Of a stretch of 64,000 nt of DNA, positions 16,671 through 24,609 are shown in pieces. The stretch is taken from positions 1 to 64,000 of the forward strand of contig JAZULV010000140.1 in the NCBI GenBank assembly GCA_045603305.1. Direction: 5' to 3'. Source of the stretch: JAFRXK01 sp045603305. Lineage in GTDB: Bacteria; Bacillota; Clostridia; Lachnospirales; Lachnospiraceae. The translations under genes and the position numbers were made by a program. The notes under the pieces were generated by a model. It was given only the letters and a program-made list of their open reading frames with translations, had not been told where the DNA came from and did no database searches. Position 1 is the stretch's first letter; each line of letters opens with the position of its first letter.

Positions 16671-19136
16671 ATGAATATAAAAGAACTTTTAAATAATGGA
16701 TTATTATACTTTGACGGTGGTACCGGCACTATTCTTCAGGCTCAGGGCCTTAAGCCGGGTGAACTGCCGGAGACCTGGAACATAAAATATCCGGAACGTA
16801 TTACTGCCCTTCATAAAAGTTATTTTGAAGCCGGCTGTAATATTATTAAGACAAATACCTTTGGTGCAAACCGACTTAAGTTTGACGGTAAAGACGGTCA
16901 TGCTGACGTTAAAACTATTGTAACTGCAGCAATTAATAACGCAAAAAAGGCAGTCGAAGAAACTGCTTATATGAACAAACCTCATTTTATCGCTTTGGAC
17001 TTAGGTCCTACCGGCAAGCTTCTTAAGCCTCTCGGAGACCTTGATTTTGAAGATGCAGTGAGCCTTTATGCAGAAGTAGTAAAATGTGGCGCAGAATGTG
17101 GCGTGGATTTGATATTAATTGAAACCATGAACGATTCCTATGAGACTAAAGCCGCTGTTTTAGCTGCCAAGGAAAACTCTGACCTGCCGGTATTTGTTAC
17201 AACGGTTTATGATAAGAACGCAAAGCTTATGACTGGTGCTGACCCGGCGGCTATGATCGCCCTGCTTGAGGGACTTCGGGTTGATGCCATTGGTATGAAC
17301 TGCAGCTTAGGTCCTGCACAGATGAAGAATATTGTTCCACTGCTTGCAAAGTACTCTTCCACTCCGATTATCGTAAATCCGAACGCCGGACTTCCTCGTA
17401 CCGAGAACGGACGCACGGTATTCGACGTAACCCCACAAGCCTTTGCAAATGAAATGCTCGACATCATCAGTGCCGGAGCCTGCATTGTGGGTGGCTGCTG
17501 CGGAACTACTCCTGAACACATTAAAGCACTTATAGAAAAAACAAAGGATATCAAACCGGTTATTCCTTGCGAAAAGGATTACACCCTTGTATCTTCATAT
17601 ACAAATGCCGTAGAAATAGGCAAAAAGCCTGTACTTATCGGCGAGCGAATTAATCCTACCGGAAAGCCTCGTATGAAGGCTGCCCTTAAGGAGAACAACA
17701 TGGACTACCTTCTCAATGAAGCAGTTTCCCAGCAGGAAAAGGGCGTACATATCCTCGACGTGAATGTAGGTCTGCCGGATATTGATGAAGTAGAAATGCT
17801 TTGCAATGCAGTAACCGAGATTCAGGGCGTAACTTCCTTGCCTCTCCAACTTGATACCTCAGACCCGGTTGCCATGGAAAAGGCTATGCGACTTTACAAT
17901 GGTAAGCCTATGATTAACTCGGTAAACGGCAAGGCTGAAAGCATGGAAGCTATTTTCCCACTGGCTGCTAAATACGGCGGTGTAATCGTAGCCCTGACTC
18001 TTGATGAGAATGGTATTCCTGAAACAGCCGAAGGCAGAGTTTCCATAGCCGACAGAATCTATAAGACCGCTGCTGCCTATGGTATTTCCCAAAAGGATAT
18101 TGTAGTAGACCCGCTGGCACTTACCATAAGCTCCGACTCTAAAGCGGCCCTCGCAACCCTTAACTCAATAAAGACAATCAAAGAGAAATACAACGGACGT
18201 ACAAGCCTTGGAGTATCAAATATCTCCTTTGGTCTTCCAAACAGAGATTTCGTAAACTCTACTTTCTTTGCAATGGCACTGAACAACGGATTAAGTGCAG
18301 CCATTATGAACCCATATTCACTGGATATGATGAAAACATATCATTCATATATGGCACTCAGCAGTCTGGATGAGAACTGCATAGACTACATTGATTTTGC
18401 TACAAATGCAGTAAGCTCCTATACTGTAAATGTTCCGTCGGGAGCTTCCACAAACACTGCTGCCAGTGCGACACAAAGCGGTGCCACTATTAGTTCAGCC
18501 TCTGAAAGTCAGATGCCACCTTTGCAGCACGCTATTACAAAGGGACTTAAGGAACAGTCCGCAAAGCTTGCCGATGAACTGCTTGGCAGTAAAGCTCCGT
18601 TAGAAATTATTAATGAGCAGATTATTCCTGCCCTTGATATATGCGGTAAAGGTTTTGAGAAGGGAACCATCTTCCTTCCTCAGCTCCTTATGAGTGCAGA
18701 AGCTTCTAAAGCAGCCTTTGATATTATCAAGGCAAAGATGCCTTCAAAGAAGAACGATGACAACAGCAAGTCCGTTATCGTTGCCACCGTAAAGAATGAT
18801 ATTCACGACATTGGTAAAAACATTGTACGAGTACTTTTAGAAAACTACGGTTTCGACGTTATCGACTTAGGAAAGGACGTAGAGCCGGAGTTAATAGTAC
18901 AGACTACTATTGACAAGCATGTACAGCTGATAGGCTTAAGCGCTCTTATGACTACTACTGTTCCTTCCATGGAAACTACAATCAAACTTCTCCATGAAAA
19001 AGCACCTTGGGTTAAGGTAATGGTAGGCGGTGCGGTTCTCAACCAGGAATATGCTGATATGATTGGTGCAGATTTTTATGGTAAGGATGCGATGGAAAGT
19101 GTAAGATATGCGGAGAGAGTATTTGCAAAAATATAA
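16671..19136 (+). CDS. metH: Cobalamin-dependent methionine synthase, short form
   Basis: An 821-residue MetH that transfers the methyl group of methyl-THF to homocysteine via cobalamin. Domains in order: homocysteine-binding barrel (1-285) with zinc ligands in GMNCSLG and GGCCGTTPEH; methyl-THF barrel (about 325-580) with GERINPTGKPR; the B12 cap (about 630-700); and the B12-binding Rossmann domain (about 705-821) with DIHDIGKNIV, whose His ligates cobalt. The activation domain of the 1,200-residue E. coli enzyme is missing and is supplied by the gene just upstream. A Ser/Thr/Ala-rich linker (about 600-625) precedes the cap. GGAGGA 5 bases upstream fixes ATG 16671; the frame is open further upstream but overlaps the previous gene. 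Confidence 0.96.
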   Translation: MNIKELLNNGLLYFDGGTGTILQAQGLKPGELPETWNIKYPERITALHKSYFEAGCNIIKTNTFGANRLKFDGKDGHADVKTIVTAAINNAKKAVEETAYMNKPHFIALDLGPTGKLLKPLGDLDFEDAVSLYAEVVKCGAECGVDLILIETMNDSYETKAAVLAAKENSDLPVFVTTVYDKNAKLMTGADPAAMIALLEGLRVDAIGMNCSLGPAQMKNIVPLLAKYSSTPIIVNPNAGLPRTENGRTVFDVTPQAFANEMLDIISAGACIVGGCCGTTPEHIKALIEKTKDIKPVIPCEKDYTLVSSYTNAVEIGKKPVLIGERINPTGKPRMKAALKENNMDYLLNEAVSQQEKGVHILDVNVGLPDIDEVEMLCNAVTEIQGVTSLPLQLDTSDPVAMEKAMRLYNGKPMINSVNGKAESMEAIFPLAAKYGGVIVALTLDENGIPETAEGRVSIADRIYKTAAAYGISQKDIVVDPLALTISSDSKAALATLNSIKTIKEKYNGRTSLGVSNISFGLPNRDFVNSTFFAMALNNGLSAAIMNPYSLDMMKTYHSYMALSSLDENCIDYIDFATNAVSSYTVNVPSGASTNTAASATQSGATISSASESQMPPLQHAITKGLKEQSAKLADELLGSKAPLEIINEQIIPALDICGKGFEKGTIFLPQLLMSAEASKAAFDIIKAKMPSKKNDDNSKSVIVATVKNDIHDIGKNIVRVLLENYGFDVIDLGKDVEPELIVQTTIDKHVQLIGLSALMTTTVPSMETTIKLLHEKAPWVKVMVGGAVLNQEYADMIGADFYGKDAMESVRYAERVFAKI

Positions 19137-19261
19137 CAAGCAGAGTTTCTCAAAAATGTAATTAAAGCTTGCATAAGACATAGAAATAAAGTATCATAGA
19201 ATTTGTATTGAGGATTATTTGTACTTGTAGCGTATACTACTAAAAGAAAGGATCGATCTTT

Positions 19262-19411
19262 ATGAACGTTACGGTGAAAGACAACTACAAATGTATTTCC
19301 AAAGATGATATTCGCAATCTTGTGCTTGCGGGGATAGCACAGATTAAAGAAGGAAAAACACAAGATTTTAACAAAGTATGTGACAGATTGGAGAAGAAAT
19401 ACTCCAAATGA
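19262..19411 (+). CDS. Small antitoxin of a ParE/RelE-type pair
   Basis: A 49-residue gene, MNVTVKDNYKCISKDDIRN to KKYSK, with AAAGGATCG upstream. It overlaps the following toxin start by four bases (ATGA, 19408-19411), the standard antitoxin-toxin coupling. It is much shorter than usual RHH or Phd antitoxins and is mostly helical after residue 12, so it may hold only a toxin-wrapping region with little DNA-binding part. TATACT near 19229 is a possible -10 box. The name rests on position and coupling, not on family recognition. Confidence 0.7.
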   Translation: MNVTVKDNYKCISKDDIRNLVLAGIAQIKEGKTQDFNKVCDRLEKKYSK

Positions 19412-19731
19412 AACAATATAGAATTGAAATCACTGATTTAGCTCAGAAAGACTTGGAGAGTATAGGTGATTATATTGTTTATGATTTGGATAATCCAACT
19501 GTTGCCATAGATACAGTAAGAGGAATAAGTACTCAGATTAATTCATTGTCTATTTTTCCTGAAAGGAATGCATTAGATGATGATGAATTACTTGCTGAGT
19601 TCGGTATTCGCAAAGATTATTATCGTAATTATAAAATATATTATGTGATTGATGTGGATACCGTATACATAGTCAGAATACTTCATACGTTGATTGATAG
19701 CCGAACATGGTTATATCGAACGTTGATGTAA
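19408..19731 (+). CDS. ParE/RelE superfamily toxin
   Basis: A 107-residue protein with the RelE/ParE fold order: N-terminal strand YRIEITDLAQKDLESIGDYI, helix, then the basic strands RKDYYRNYKIYYVID and TVYIVRILHTLIDSRTW. The end of the last strand (HTLIDSRTW) matches the ParE/YoeB-like group. Members poison gyrase or cut ribosomal mRNA; sequence alone does not decide which. It is coupled to the small antitoxin gene upstream and followed at once by a strong terminator, so the pair is a self-contained module. Confidence 0.85.
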   Translation: MKQYRIEITDLAQKDLESIGDYIVYDLDNPTVAIDTVRGISTQINSLSIFPERNALDDDELLAEFGIRKDYYRNYKIYYVIDVDTVYIVRILHTLIDSRTWLYRTLM

Positions 19732-19770
19732 TTTGATTGTTGCATAAAATGAATTAGGTATTGAATATTA

Positions 19771-19809
19771 GAATACAAAAGAGCTGCTATCGGCAGCTCT
19801 TTTGTATTC
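19771..19809 (+). terminator. Terminator of the toxin-antitoxin operon
   Basis: A perfect 17-bp stem, GAATACAAAAGAGCTGC with GCAGCTCTTTTGTATTC, around the loop TATCG. The stem ends contain A and T runs, so it can work in both directions. Confidence 0.9.
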
Positions 19810-19938
19810 TATGGTATGACATTTAATTTTATTACATACTCTCCTATTTTCTTTGAAGATCTGTCATGTGTAATTAGTATTACTGTCTTTTTCTTTCAGC
19901 TCATTTGTTCTAAAAATAATTCGAAACAACAAATCCAT
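19809..19938 (-). pseudogene. Remnant of an ABC transporter ATPase C-terminus
   Basis: On the minus strand about 40 codons in two frames read like the end of an ABC ATPase. One frame gives MDLLFRIIF...NELKEK; after a shift it continues KKTVILITHDRSSKKI, which has the H-loop histidine of ABC ATPases (ILITHD), and ends IKLNVIP before TAG 19809-19811. Nothing else of the transporter remains. This is a decayed fragment between the toxin-antitoxin unit and the next regulator. Confidence 0.55.
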
Positions 19939-19956
19939 ATAGCTTAACATCAAATA

Positions 19957-19986
19957 TTCACGATACAACAAAATATATGGTACAAT
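19957..19986 (+). promoter_or_regulatory. Possible promoter of the XRE/membrane regulator
   Basis: TACAAT (19981-19986) has TGG before it (extended -10) with a weak TTCACG 18 bases upstream. The leader would be about 150 nt; I see no clear structure in it. Confidence 0.35.
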
Positions 19987-20143
19987 AGAAGAAAGAAAAA
20001 AGTAGAACTTATAAAAGTATTAAATTCTCACTCTGCGAGACAAAATCACGCTTTACGGTCATTAATTCTCTGTCTTTATACAGTAGAATTAAGTCGTCAA
20101 CAATCGATAAGTTTTAATGTTCTATGATTTTATGGAGGTTTGT

Positions 20144-21355
20144 ATGGAAAGAAAAACAATCGGCTCATTTATTGCCGCTTTACGAAAAGCAAATGGTATG
20201 ACACAACAAGCGTTGGCTGACAGACTTAACATATCAAATAAGGCTGTTAGCCGTTGGGAGCGAGACGAGTGTGCACCCGATCTTTCATTGATCCCCGCGC
20301 TTGCAGAAATCTTTGGTGTTACTTGTGATGAACTTCTAAAAGGCGAGCGTATTTTTACTGAGCCTCAACATGAAAAAAGCGAGCCTAAAGTGGAGAAACA
20401 ATTAAAAGCTCTTATCAATCGTTCTATCTCAAGTTTTAAAACATTAATATGGATTTCTTTGACTCTTTCCGTTGTTGGACTTGTCTGTATGTTTGGTGTA
20501 TCATATGGTTTTTACCGTCCGATTATCGGCTTTGCAGTAATGATACTCTTTGAAGTGGCGGCGTTTGTTCTTGCCGTTATCGGAGTAAACAAAATGCGAG
20601 AAATAAATAGAAAAAATGAATTATTTGAAAATGCTGATGTGTACTTGATAAGCAAGTATAATAATGCTCTCGGTGTTTTCTCATACATTGCTTTTTTTGC
20701 GATAGTATCGGTGATAGCTCTTTCTCTTCCGTTCCTTTTGTTTCAATCGGACAATATAAACAGCGTTTTGGCATTTGAAAGTTACTTTAAGTTTTTCAGT
20801 ATTATTACTCTTGCACTTGTCCTTATGTTTTTTGCGCTCAAAGATATATATTGCGCTTGGATAACAGAGCAGCCCTATAGTCAAACGCCCAAAAACAAAA
20901 ATTCCAAAAGCCGCGCAATGAACACTTTACAGCTTGGAGCTATTGCGATTGCAAGTATACTATATGTGATTTATCCGTATTTTGAAAAACCAAATGGCAT
21001 TTGGATAAATAATATATTCTATTTGGGTGTCTTGCTTTTGCTTGTTGCTAATATCGTTTTGTTCATCGTTTATTTGTTAAGTTTTAAGACGGATAGAAAA
21101 CATCTCGTATTGCCCGGTATACGTAATATTTTACTAACTATTCCCATGTTTTTTATTCAGCGATCTCACTATGTAGCATTTGGTTATGTTGGAGAAAGCA
21201 TAAACGGAGATACAACGGTACTTGATAATATGAATTATGAGAGATACGATACTTGGAATGTTGAGTATATTGGTGTTGCTCTCGGTTTGACACTATTCAT
21301 TTTTGTGATATTCAAACTAATTGAAACTTTCATGAATAGAAAAAGTCTAAAATAA
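20144..21355 (+). CDS. XRE-family regulator with large membrane domain
   Basis: A protein of 403 residues. Residues 5-65 form a helix-turn-helix (MTQQALADRLNISNKAVSRWERDE). A linker of about 35 residues leads to roughly eight hydrophobic helices between residue 102 and the end, arranged in pairs. GGAGG 5 bases upstream marks ATG 20144; the frame opens nine codons earlier. It has the same plan as the shorter gene at 5.9 kb, but the membrane part is longer and not obviously similar. It stands alone with its own terminator next to toxin-antitoxin and ABC-remnant sequences, so it may be part of a lost or moved module. Signal and targets are unknown. Confidence 0.78.
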   Translation: MERKTIGSFIAALRKANGMTQQALADRLNISNKAVSRWERDECAPDLSLIPALAEIFGVTCDELLKGERIFTEPQHEKSEPKVEKQLKALINRSISSFKTLIWISLTLSVVGLVCMFGVSYGFYRPIIGFAVMILFEVAAFVLAVIGVNKMREINRKNELFENADVYLISKYNNALGVFSYIAFFAIVSVIALSLPFLLFQSDNINSVLAFESYFKFFSIITLALVLMFFALKDIYCAWITEQPYSQTPKNKNSKSRAMNTLQLGAIAIASILYVIYPYFEKPNGIWINNIFYLGVLLLLVANIVLFIVYLLSFKTDRKHLVLPGIRNILLTIPMFFIQRSHYVAFGYVGESINGDTTVLDNMNYERYDTWNVEYIGVALGLTLFIFVIFKLIETFMNRKSLK

Positions 21356-21397
21356 TATAACCACAAAGCCTCCAATCAATCAGCGACTGCCATACAG

Positions 21398-21428
21398 AAA
21401 GGCGGTACCTAATCGGGTATCGCCTTTT
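21398..21428 (+). terminator. Terminator after the XRE/membrane regulator
   Basis: AAAGGCGGTACC pairs with GGTATCGCCTTTT (one G:U pair) around a short loop, ending in TTTT. Confidence 0.75.
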
Positions 21429-21490
21429 GCCTTACACAAGAAAAGAGGAAAAATAATTCAAAAGTGCTATTTTGCAACCCAAAGTTACCA

Positions 21491-22513
21491 TCAATAATTA
21501 TTCTCCACCGTCTTTATCACCACTCCATGAGCTATCCCCGGTACACTCTCGCCCTCATTAAAACTAACCTTAGATAATAATGCTCCTGTAGGCACAAAGA
21601 GCACCTTCTTCCACTGTCCACTCTTTATCTTAGGAAGAATGTACGCTGACAGGGTTACTGCTGAACAACCACAGCCGCTGCCGCCGGCATGGGTATCCTG
21701 TTTCTCGTTATCAAATATTTTAAGACCACAGTCCATGTGGCGGTCTGATATATCAATTCCCTTTTCTTTAAGCAAATCTGTAAGTATTGTTGTACCTATT
21801 TCACCTAAATCTCCGGTTATTATTGCATTGTAATCCTCCGGTTTTCTGCCAAAGTCCTGAAGGTTCTGATATATGGTATCGGCGGCAGCCGGTGCCATAC
21901 AGGCGCCCATATTCATGGAATCCTTTAAACCATAGTCAACTATTTTACCGGGAGTTATGCCCTCAATCTGAGCAATACCATTGTCCTTAGTTACAATTGC
22001 TGCACCACAGCCGGTAACTGTCCAGGACGCTGAATAAGGTCTTTGATTTCCGTATTCAAGCGGAAATCTAAACTCTACTTCGGCACTGGCAAAATGGCTC
22101 GATGCCATTGCCAAAGTATAGTCTGCATATCCTGCCGCAACACTCATTGCGGACAGGCACAGTGCTTCACCCATGGTCGAGCAGGCACCGTAAAGACCAA
22201 ACAAAGGAATACCCATGTTTACAGCATTAAAAGAAGTCGCAATAAGCTGACCCAATAAATCACCACTAAACATATATCTTATTTGCTCTTTCGACAAACC
22301 GGTCTTAGCAAATAGTACATCTGTTGCCTTTTTCTGCAGGGCACTTTCAGCCTGCTGCCAGGAGTCAGTTCCGAGCATCGGGTCCTTTTCTACATAATCA
22401 AACAAATCTCCTATTGGTCCTTCTCCCTCTTTTTGTCCCACTACCGAAGCCATATCCAGTATATAGGGAGCCTGATTAAACATTATACTCTGGCTGCCAA
22501 TCTGCTGTGTCAT
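21491..22513 (-). CDS. spoVAD: Stage V sporulation protein AD (SpoVAD)
   Basis: A 340-residue protein of the usual SpoVAD length with a thiolase-like fold. Family marks are YGACSTMGEAL (about 121), ASSHFASAEVEFRFPLEYG, the glycine-rich TGCGAAIVT, DLGEIG and HAGGSGCGCSAVTLSAYI (about 289). SpoVAD binds dipicolinic acid on the inner spore membrane and works with SpoVAC and SpoVAE. Here it is monocistronic, with neither partner next to it; spoVAE is at 13.9-14.2 kb on the same strand. AAGGAG 7 bases upstream fixes ATG 22513, not the upstream in-frame ATG. The start codon lies in a perfect dyad. Confidence 0.95.
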   Translation of the reverse strand: MTQQIGSQSIMFNQAPYILDMASVVGQKEGEGPIGDLFDYVEKDPMLGTDSWQQAESALQKKATDVLFAKTGLSKEQIRYMFSGDLLGQLIATSFNAVNMGIPLFGLYGACSTMGEALCLSAMSVAAGYADYTLAMASSHFASAEVEFRFPLEYGNQRPYSASWTVTGCGAAIVTKDNGIAQIEGITPGKIVDYGLKDSMNMGACMAPAAADTIYQNLQDFGRKPEDYNAIITGDLGEIGTTILTDLLKEKGIDISDRHMDCGLKIFDNEKQDTHAGGSGCGCSAVTLSAYILPKIKSGQWKKVLFVPTGALLSKVSFNEGESVPGIAHGVVIKTVENNY

Positions 22514-22541
22514 ACTATCACTCCTTTTTTGTGATAGTATG
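22511..22541 (-). repeat. Perfect 11-bp inverted repeat spanning the spoVAD start codon
   Basis: CATACTATCAC (22511-22521 on the plus strand) and GTGATAGTATG (22531-22541) are perfect complements with a 9-base spacer. On the coding strand the loop is AAAAAAGGA, part of the ribosome binding site, and the right arm ends in the ATG. The left arm also contains the -10 of the likely sigma-G promoter. Confidence 0.85.
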
Positions 22542-22564
22542 TGGTATAAAACTTTCAATTATTC
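22535..22564 (-). promoter_or_regulatory. Sigma-G-like promoter of spoVAD
   Basis: On the minus strand GAATA (22564-22560) and CATACTA (22541-22535) are exactly 18 bases apart, a full match to the forespore sigma-G consensus. The transcript would start about 15 nt before the ATG. Confidence 0.7.
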
Positions 22565-22672
22565 TGCATTTATTTAGTAATATTGCTTTTTTTATTATAG
22601 ACAAAACCGCTTTAAAGTGATAAACTATTTAAAGTAAAAAAGTACGATTACCTTTAGAAAGGAACTATAGAT

Positions 22673-24307
22673 ATGCCTATTACAGATTATCTTGAACGAA
22701 ATTCCAGACTATACCCTAATGATGTATGTCTGGTAGAAATCAACCCATCAAAACAGCCGGAGCGTCACGTTACCTGGCGTGAATTTAACCTTATTGAAAC
22801 TGCAGAATCAGACAAGTACCGCCGTGAGATGACCTGGCGTGAGTTTGACTTAAAGGCTAACCGTTTTGCAAATTTACTTTTTACCCGTGGTATCAAGAAG
22901 GGTGATAAAGTAGCAATTCTTCTTATGAACTGCATGGAATGGTTACCAATTTACTTCGGTATCTTAAAGACCGGAGCTTTGGCAGTACCTATGAATTATC
23001 GTTTTTCAGCAGATGAGATCAAGTACTGTATAGATCTTTCAGATTCTAAGATGCTTATATTCGGTCCTGAATTTACAGAGAGAATAGACCAGATTCTGCC
23101 TGAGATTGGTGCCATTGAAAACTTCTTCTTCGTTGGAGATAACACCCCTTCATATGCTGACAATTTTGCAGAGATGATAACCTACTGTTCATCAAGCGTT
23201 CCTCCGGTAGAGATTACCGACGAGGATGACGCAGCAATTTATTTCTCATCAGGAACTACCGGTTTCCCTAAGGCAATTTTACATGCCCACAAGGCTCTTA
23301 TGTGTGCAGCACGTACTGAGCAGAATCACCACTCCCAGACAAGGGATGATGTATTCTTATGTATACCGCCACTCTACCATACAGGAGCTAAGATGCACTG
23401 GTTCGGAAGCCTTGTATCAGGAAGCCGCGCTGTTTTACTCCGTGGCGTAAGCCCTGAGTGGATTATGCAGGCAGTATCAGAGGAGAAAGCAACTATCGTA
23501 TGGCTTCTCGTTCCGTGGGCTCAGGATATTCTTGATGCAATTGACCGCGGCGATATTAAGCTTGAAGATTACAGAACTGAACAGTGGAGACTTATGCACA
23601 TCGGTGCCCAGCCGGTTCCACCAAGTCTGGTAGAAAGATGGCAGAAGGTATTCCCTAAGCACCAGTACGACACTAACTACGGTCTCTCCGAGTCTATCGG
23701 ACCTGGCTGTGTACACCTCGGTGTTGAGAATATACATAAGGTTGGTGCAATCGGTATCGCTGGTTACATGTGGGAAACAATGATTATAGATGAGAATGGC
23801 AACGAAGTAAAACAGGGTGAAGTTGGTGAGCTTGCAGTCAAGGGTGACGGCGTTATGAAGTGCTACTATAAGAACCCTGAAGCAACTGCTGAGATATTAC
23901 ATGGTGAGTGGTTAAGCACCGGTGATATGGCAAAGCAGGACGAGGATGGTTTCATCTACCTTGTAGACCGTAAGAAGGACGTAATCATCAGTGGTGGTGA
24001 GAACCTCTACCCTGTACAGATAGAAGATTTCCTCCGTGCCCATGACAAGATTAAGGACGTAGCTGTAATCGGTCTTCCTCATGAGCGTCTTGGTGAAATT
24101 GCTGCAGCAATCATTGAAATCAAACCGGACATGACCTGTACCGAAGAAGAAATCAATGAATTCTGCATGGATTTACCTCGTTACAAGAGACCAAAGAAGC
24201 TTATATTTGCACCGGTACCACGTAATGCAACCGGTAAAATAGAAAAGCCACTGCTTCGTGAGATTTACTGCGGCGGAAGCCTTGTAGAGGCACAGACAAC
24301 AAAATAA
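22673..24307 (+). CDS. Adenylate-forming acyl-CoA ligase (AMP-binding family)
   Basis: A 544-residue cytoplasmic ligase of the acyl-CoA synthetase type, which activates a carboxylic acid as acyl-AMP and then loads it on CoA. Motifs: YFSSGTTGFPKAIL (about 190, phosphate loop), NYGLSES (about 334), STGDMAKQDEDGF (about 418), YLVDRKKDVIISGGENLYP and the C-terminal NATGKIEK, whose lysine is catalytic. Near the N-terminus the block TWREFNL recurs 27 residues later as TWREFDL, a local duplication. AAAGGAA precedes ATG 22673. It stands alone with its own terminator. Substrate is not readable; medium- or long-chain fatty or aromatic acids are possible. A thioesterase fragment lies next to it on the other strand. 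Confidence 0.88.
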   Translation: MPITDYLERNSRLYPNDVCLVEINPSKQPERHVTWREFNLIETAESDKYRREMTWREFDLKANRFANLLFTRGIKKGDKVAILLMNCMEWLPIYFGILKTGALAVPMNYRFSADEIKYCIDLSDSKMLIFGPEFTERIDQILPEIGAIENFFFVGDNTPSYADNFAEMITYCSSSVPPVEITDEDDAAIYFSSGTTGFPKAILHAHKALMCAARTEQNHHSQTRDDVFLCIPPLYHTGAKMHWFGSLVSGSRAVLLRGVSPEWIMQAVSEEKATIVWLLVPWAQDILDAIDRGDIKLEDYRTEQWRLMHIGAQPVPPSLVERWQKVFPKHQYDTNYGLSESIGPGCVHLGVENIHKVGAIGIAGYMWETMIIDENGNEVKQGEVGELAVKGDGVMKCYYKNPEATAEILHGEWLSTGDMAKQDEDGFIYLVDRKKDVIISGGENLYPVQIEDFLRAHDKIKDVAVIGLPHERLGEIAAAIIEIKPDMTCTEEEINEFCMDLPRYKRPKKLIFAPVPRNATGKIEKPLLREIYCGGSLVEAQTTK

Positions 24308-24318
24308 ACGTAATTTTT

Positions 24319-24347
24319 CAGCGGTGGAAAATTCCACCGCTGTTTTT
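24319..24347 (+). terminator. Terminator of the acyl-CoA ligase gene
   Basis: CAGCGGTGGAA pairs perfectly with TTCCACCGCTG around a short loop, followed by TTTTT (24343-24347). Confidence 0.9.
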
Positions 24348-24555
24348 ACATACTCGCCTTAAACATTGAATCCACCTCAGGATACTTTCTTGAAAGTGAC
24401 ACTATCTTCCCATCCGAACTCATAAAGCAATGCTTACTCTCGCCGATAAAGCATACCTCTCCATCCTCTTTCTTCTTCATCTCATAAGATATCGTCATCT
24501 TAACACCGTTATACTCCTTAATTGTTAAAGCTAGTTCACTGCAAATATTCTGCAT
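24346..24555 (-). pseudogene. C-terminal fragment of a 4HBT-type acyl-CoA thioesterase
   Basis: A 69-residue open frame (MQNICSELALTIKEYNGVK ... CFMSSDGKIVSLSRKYPEVD) that reads like the second half of a hot-dog fold thioesterase: strand, NGVKMTISYEM strand, GESKHCFM strand and the tail. The first half, with the active-site Asp/Glu, is absent; the frame upstream runs straight into the dehydrogenase stop codon. There is no ribosome binding site at the ATG. It is probably the remnant of a deleted gene. An independent small protein is less likely. Confidence 0.55.
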
Positions 24556-24609
24556 TATTGCATTCTTAGCATCGCCTGAAGTAATTAATTGAACAATGCA
24601 AGACCACTC

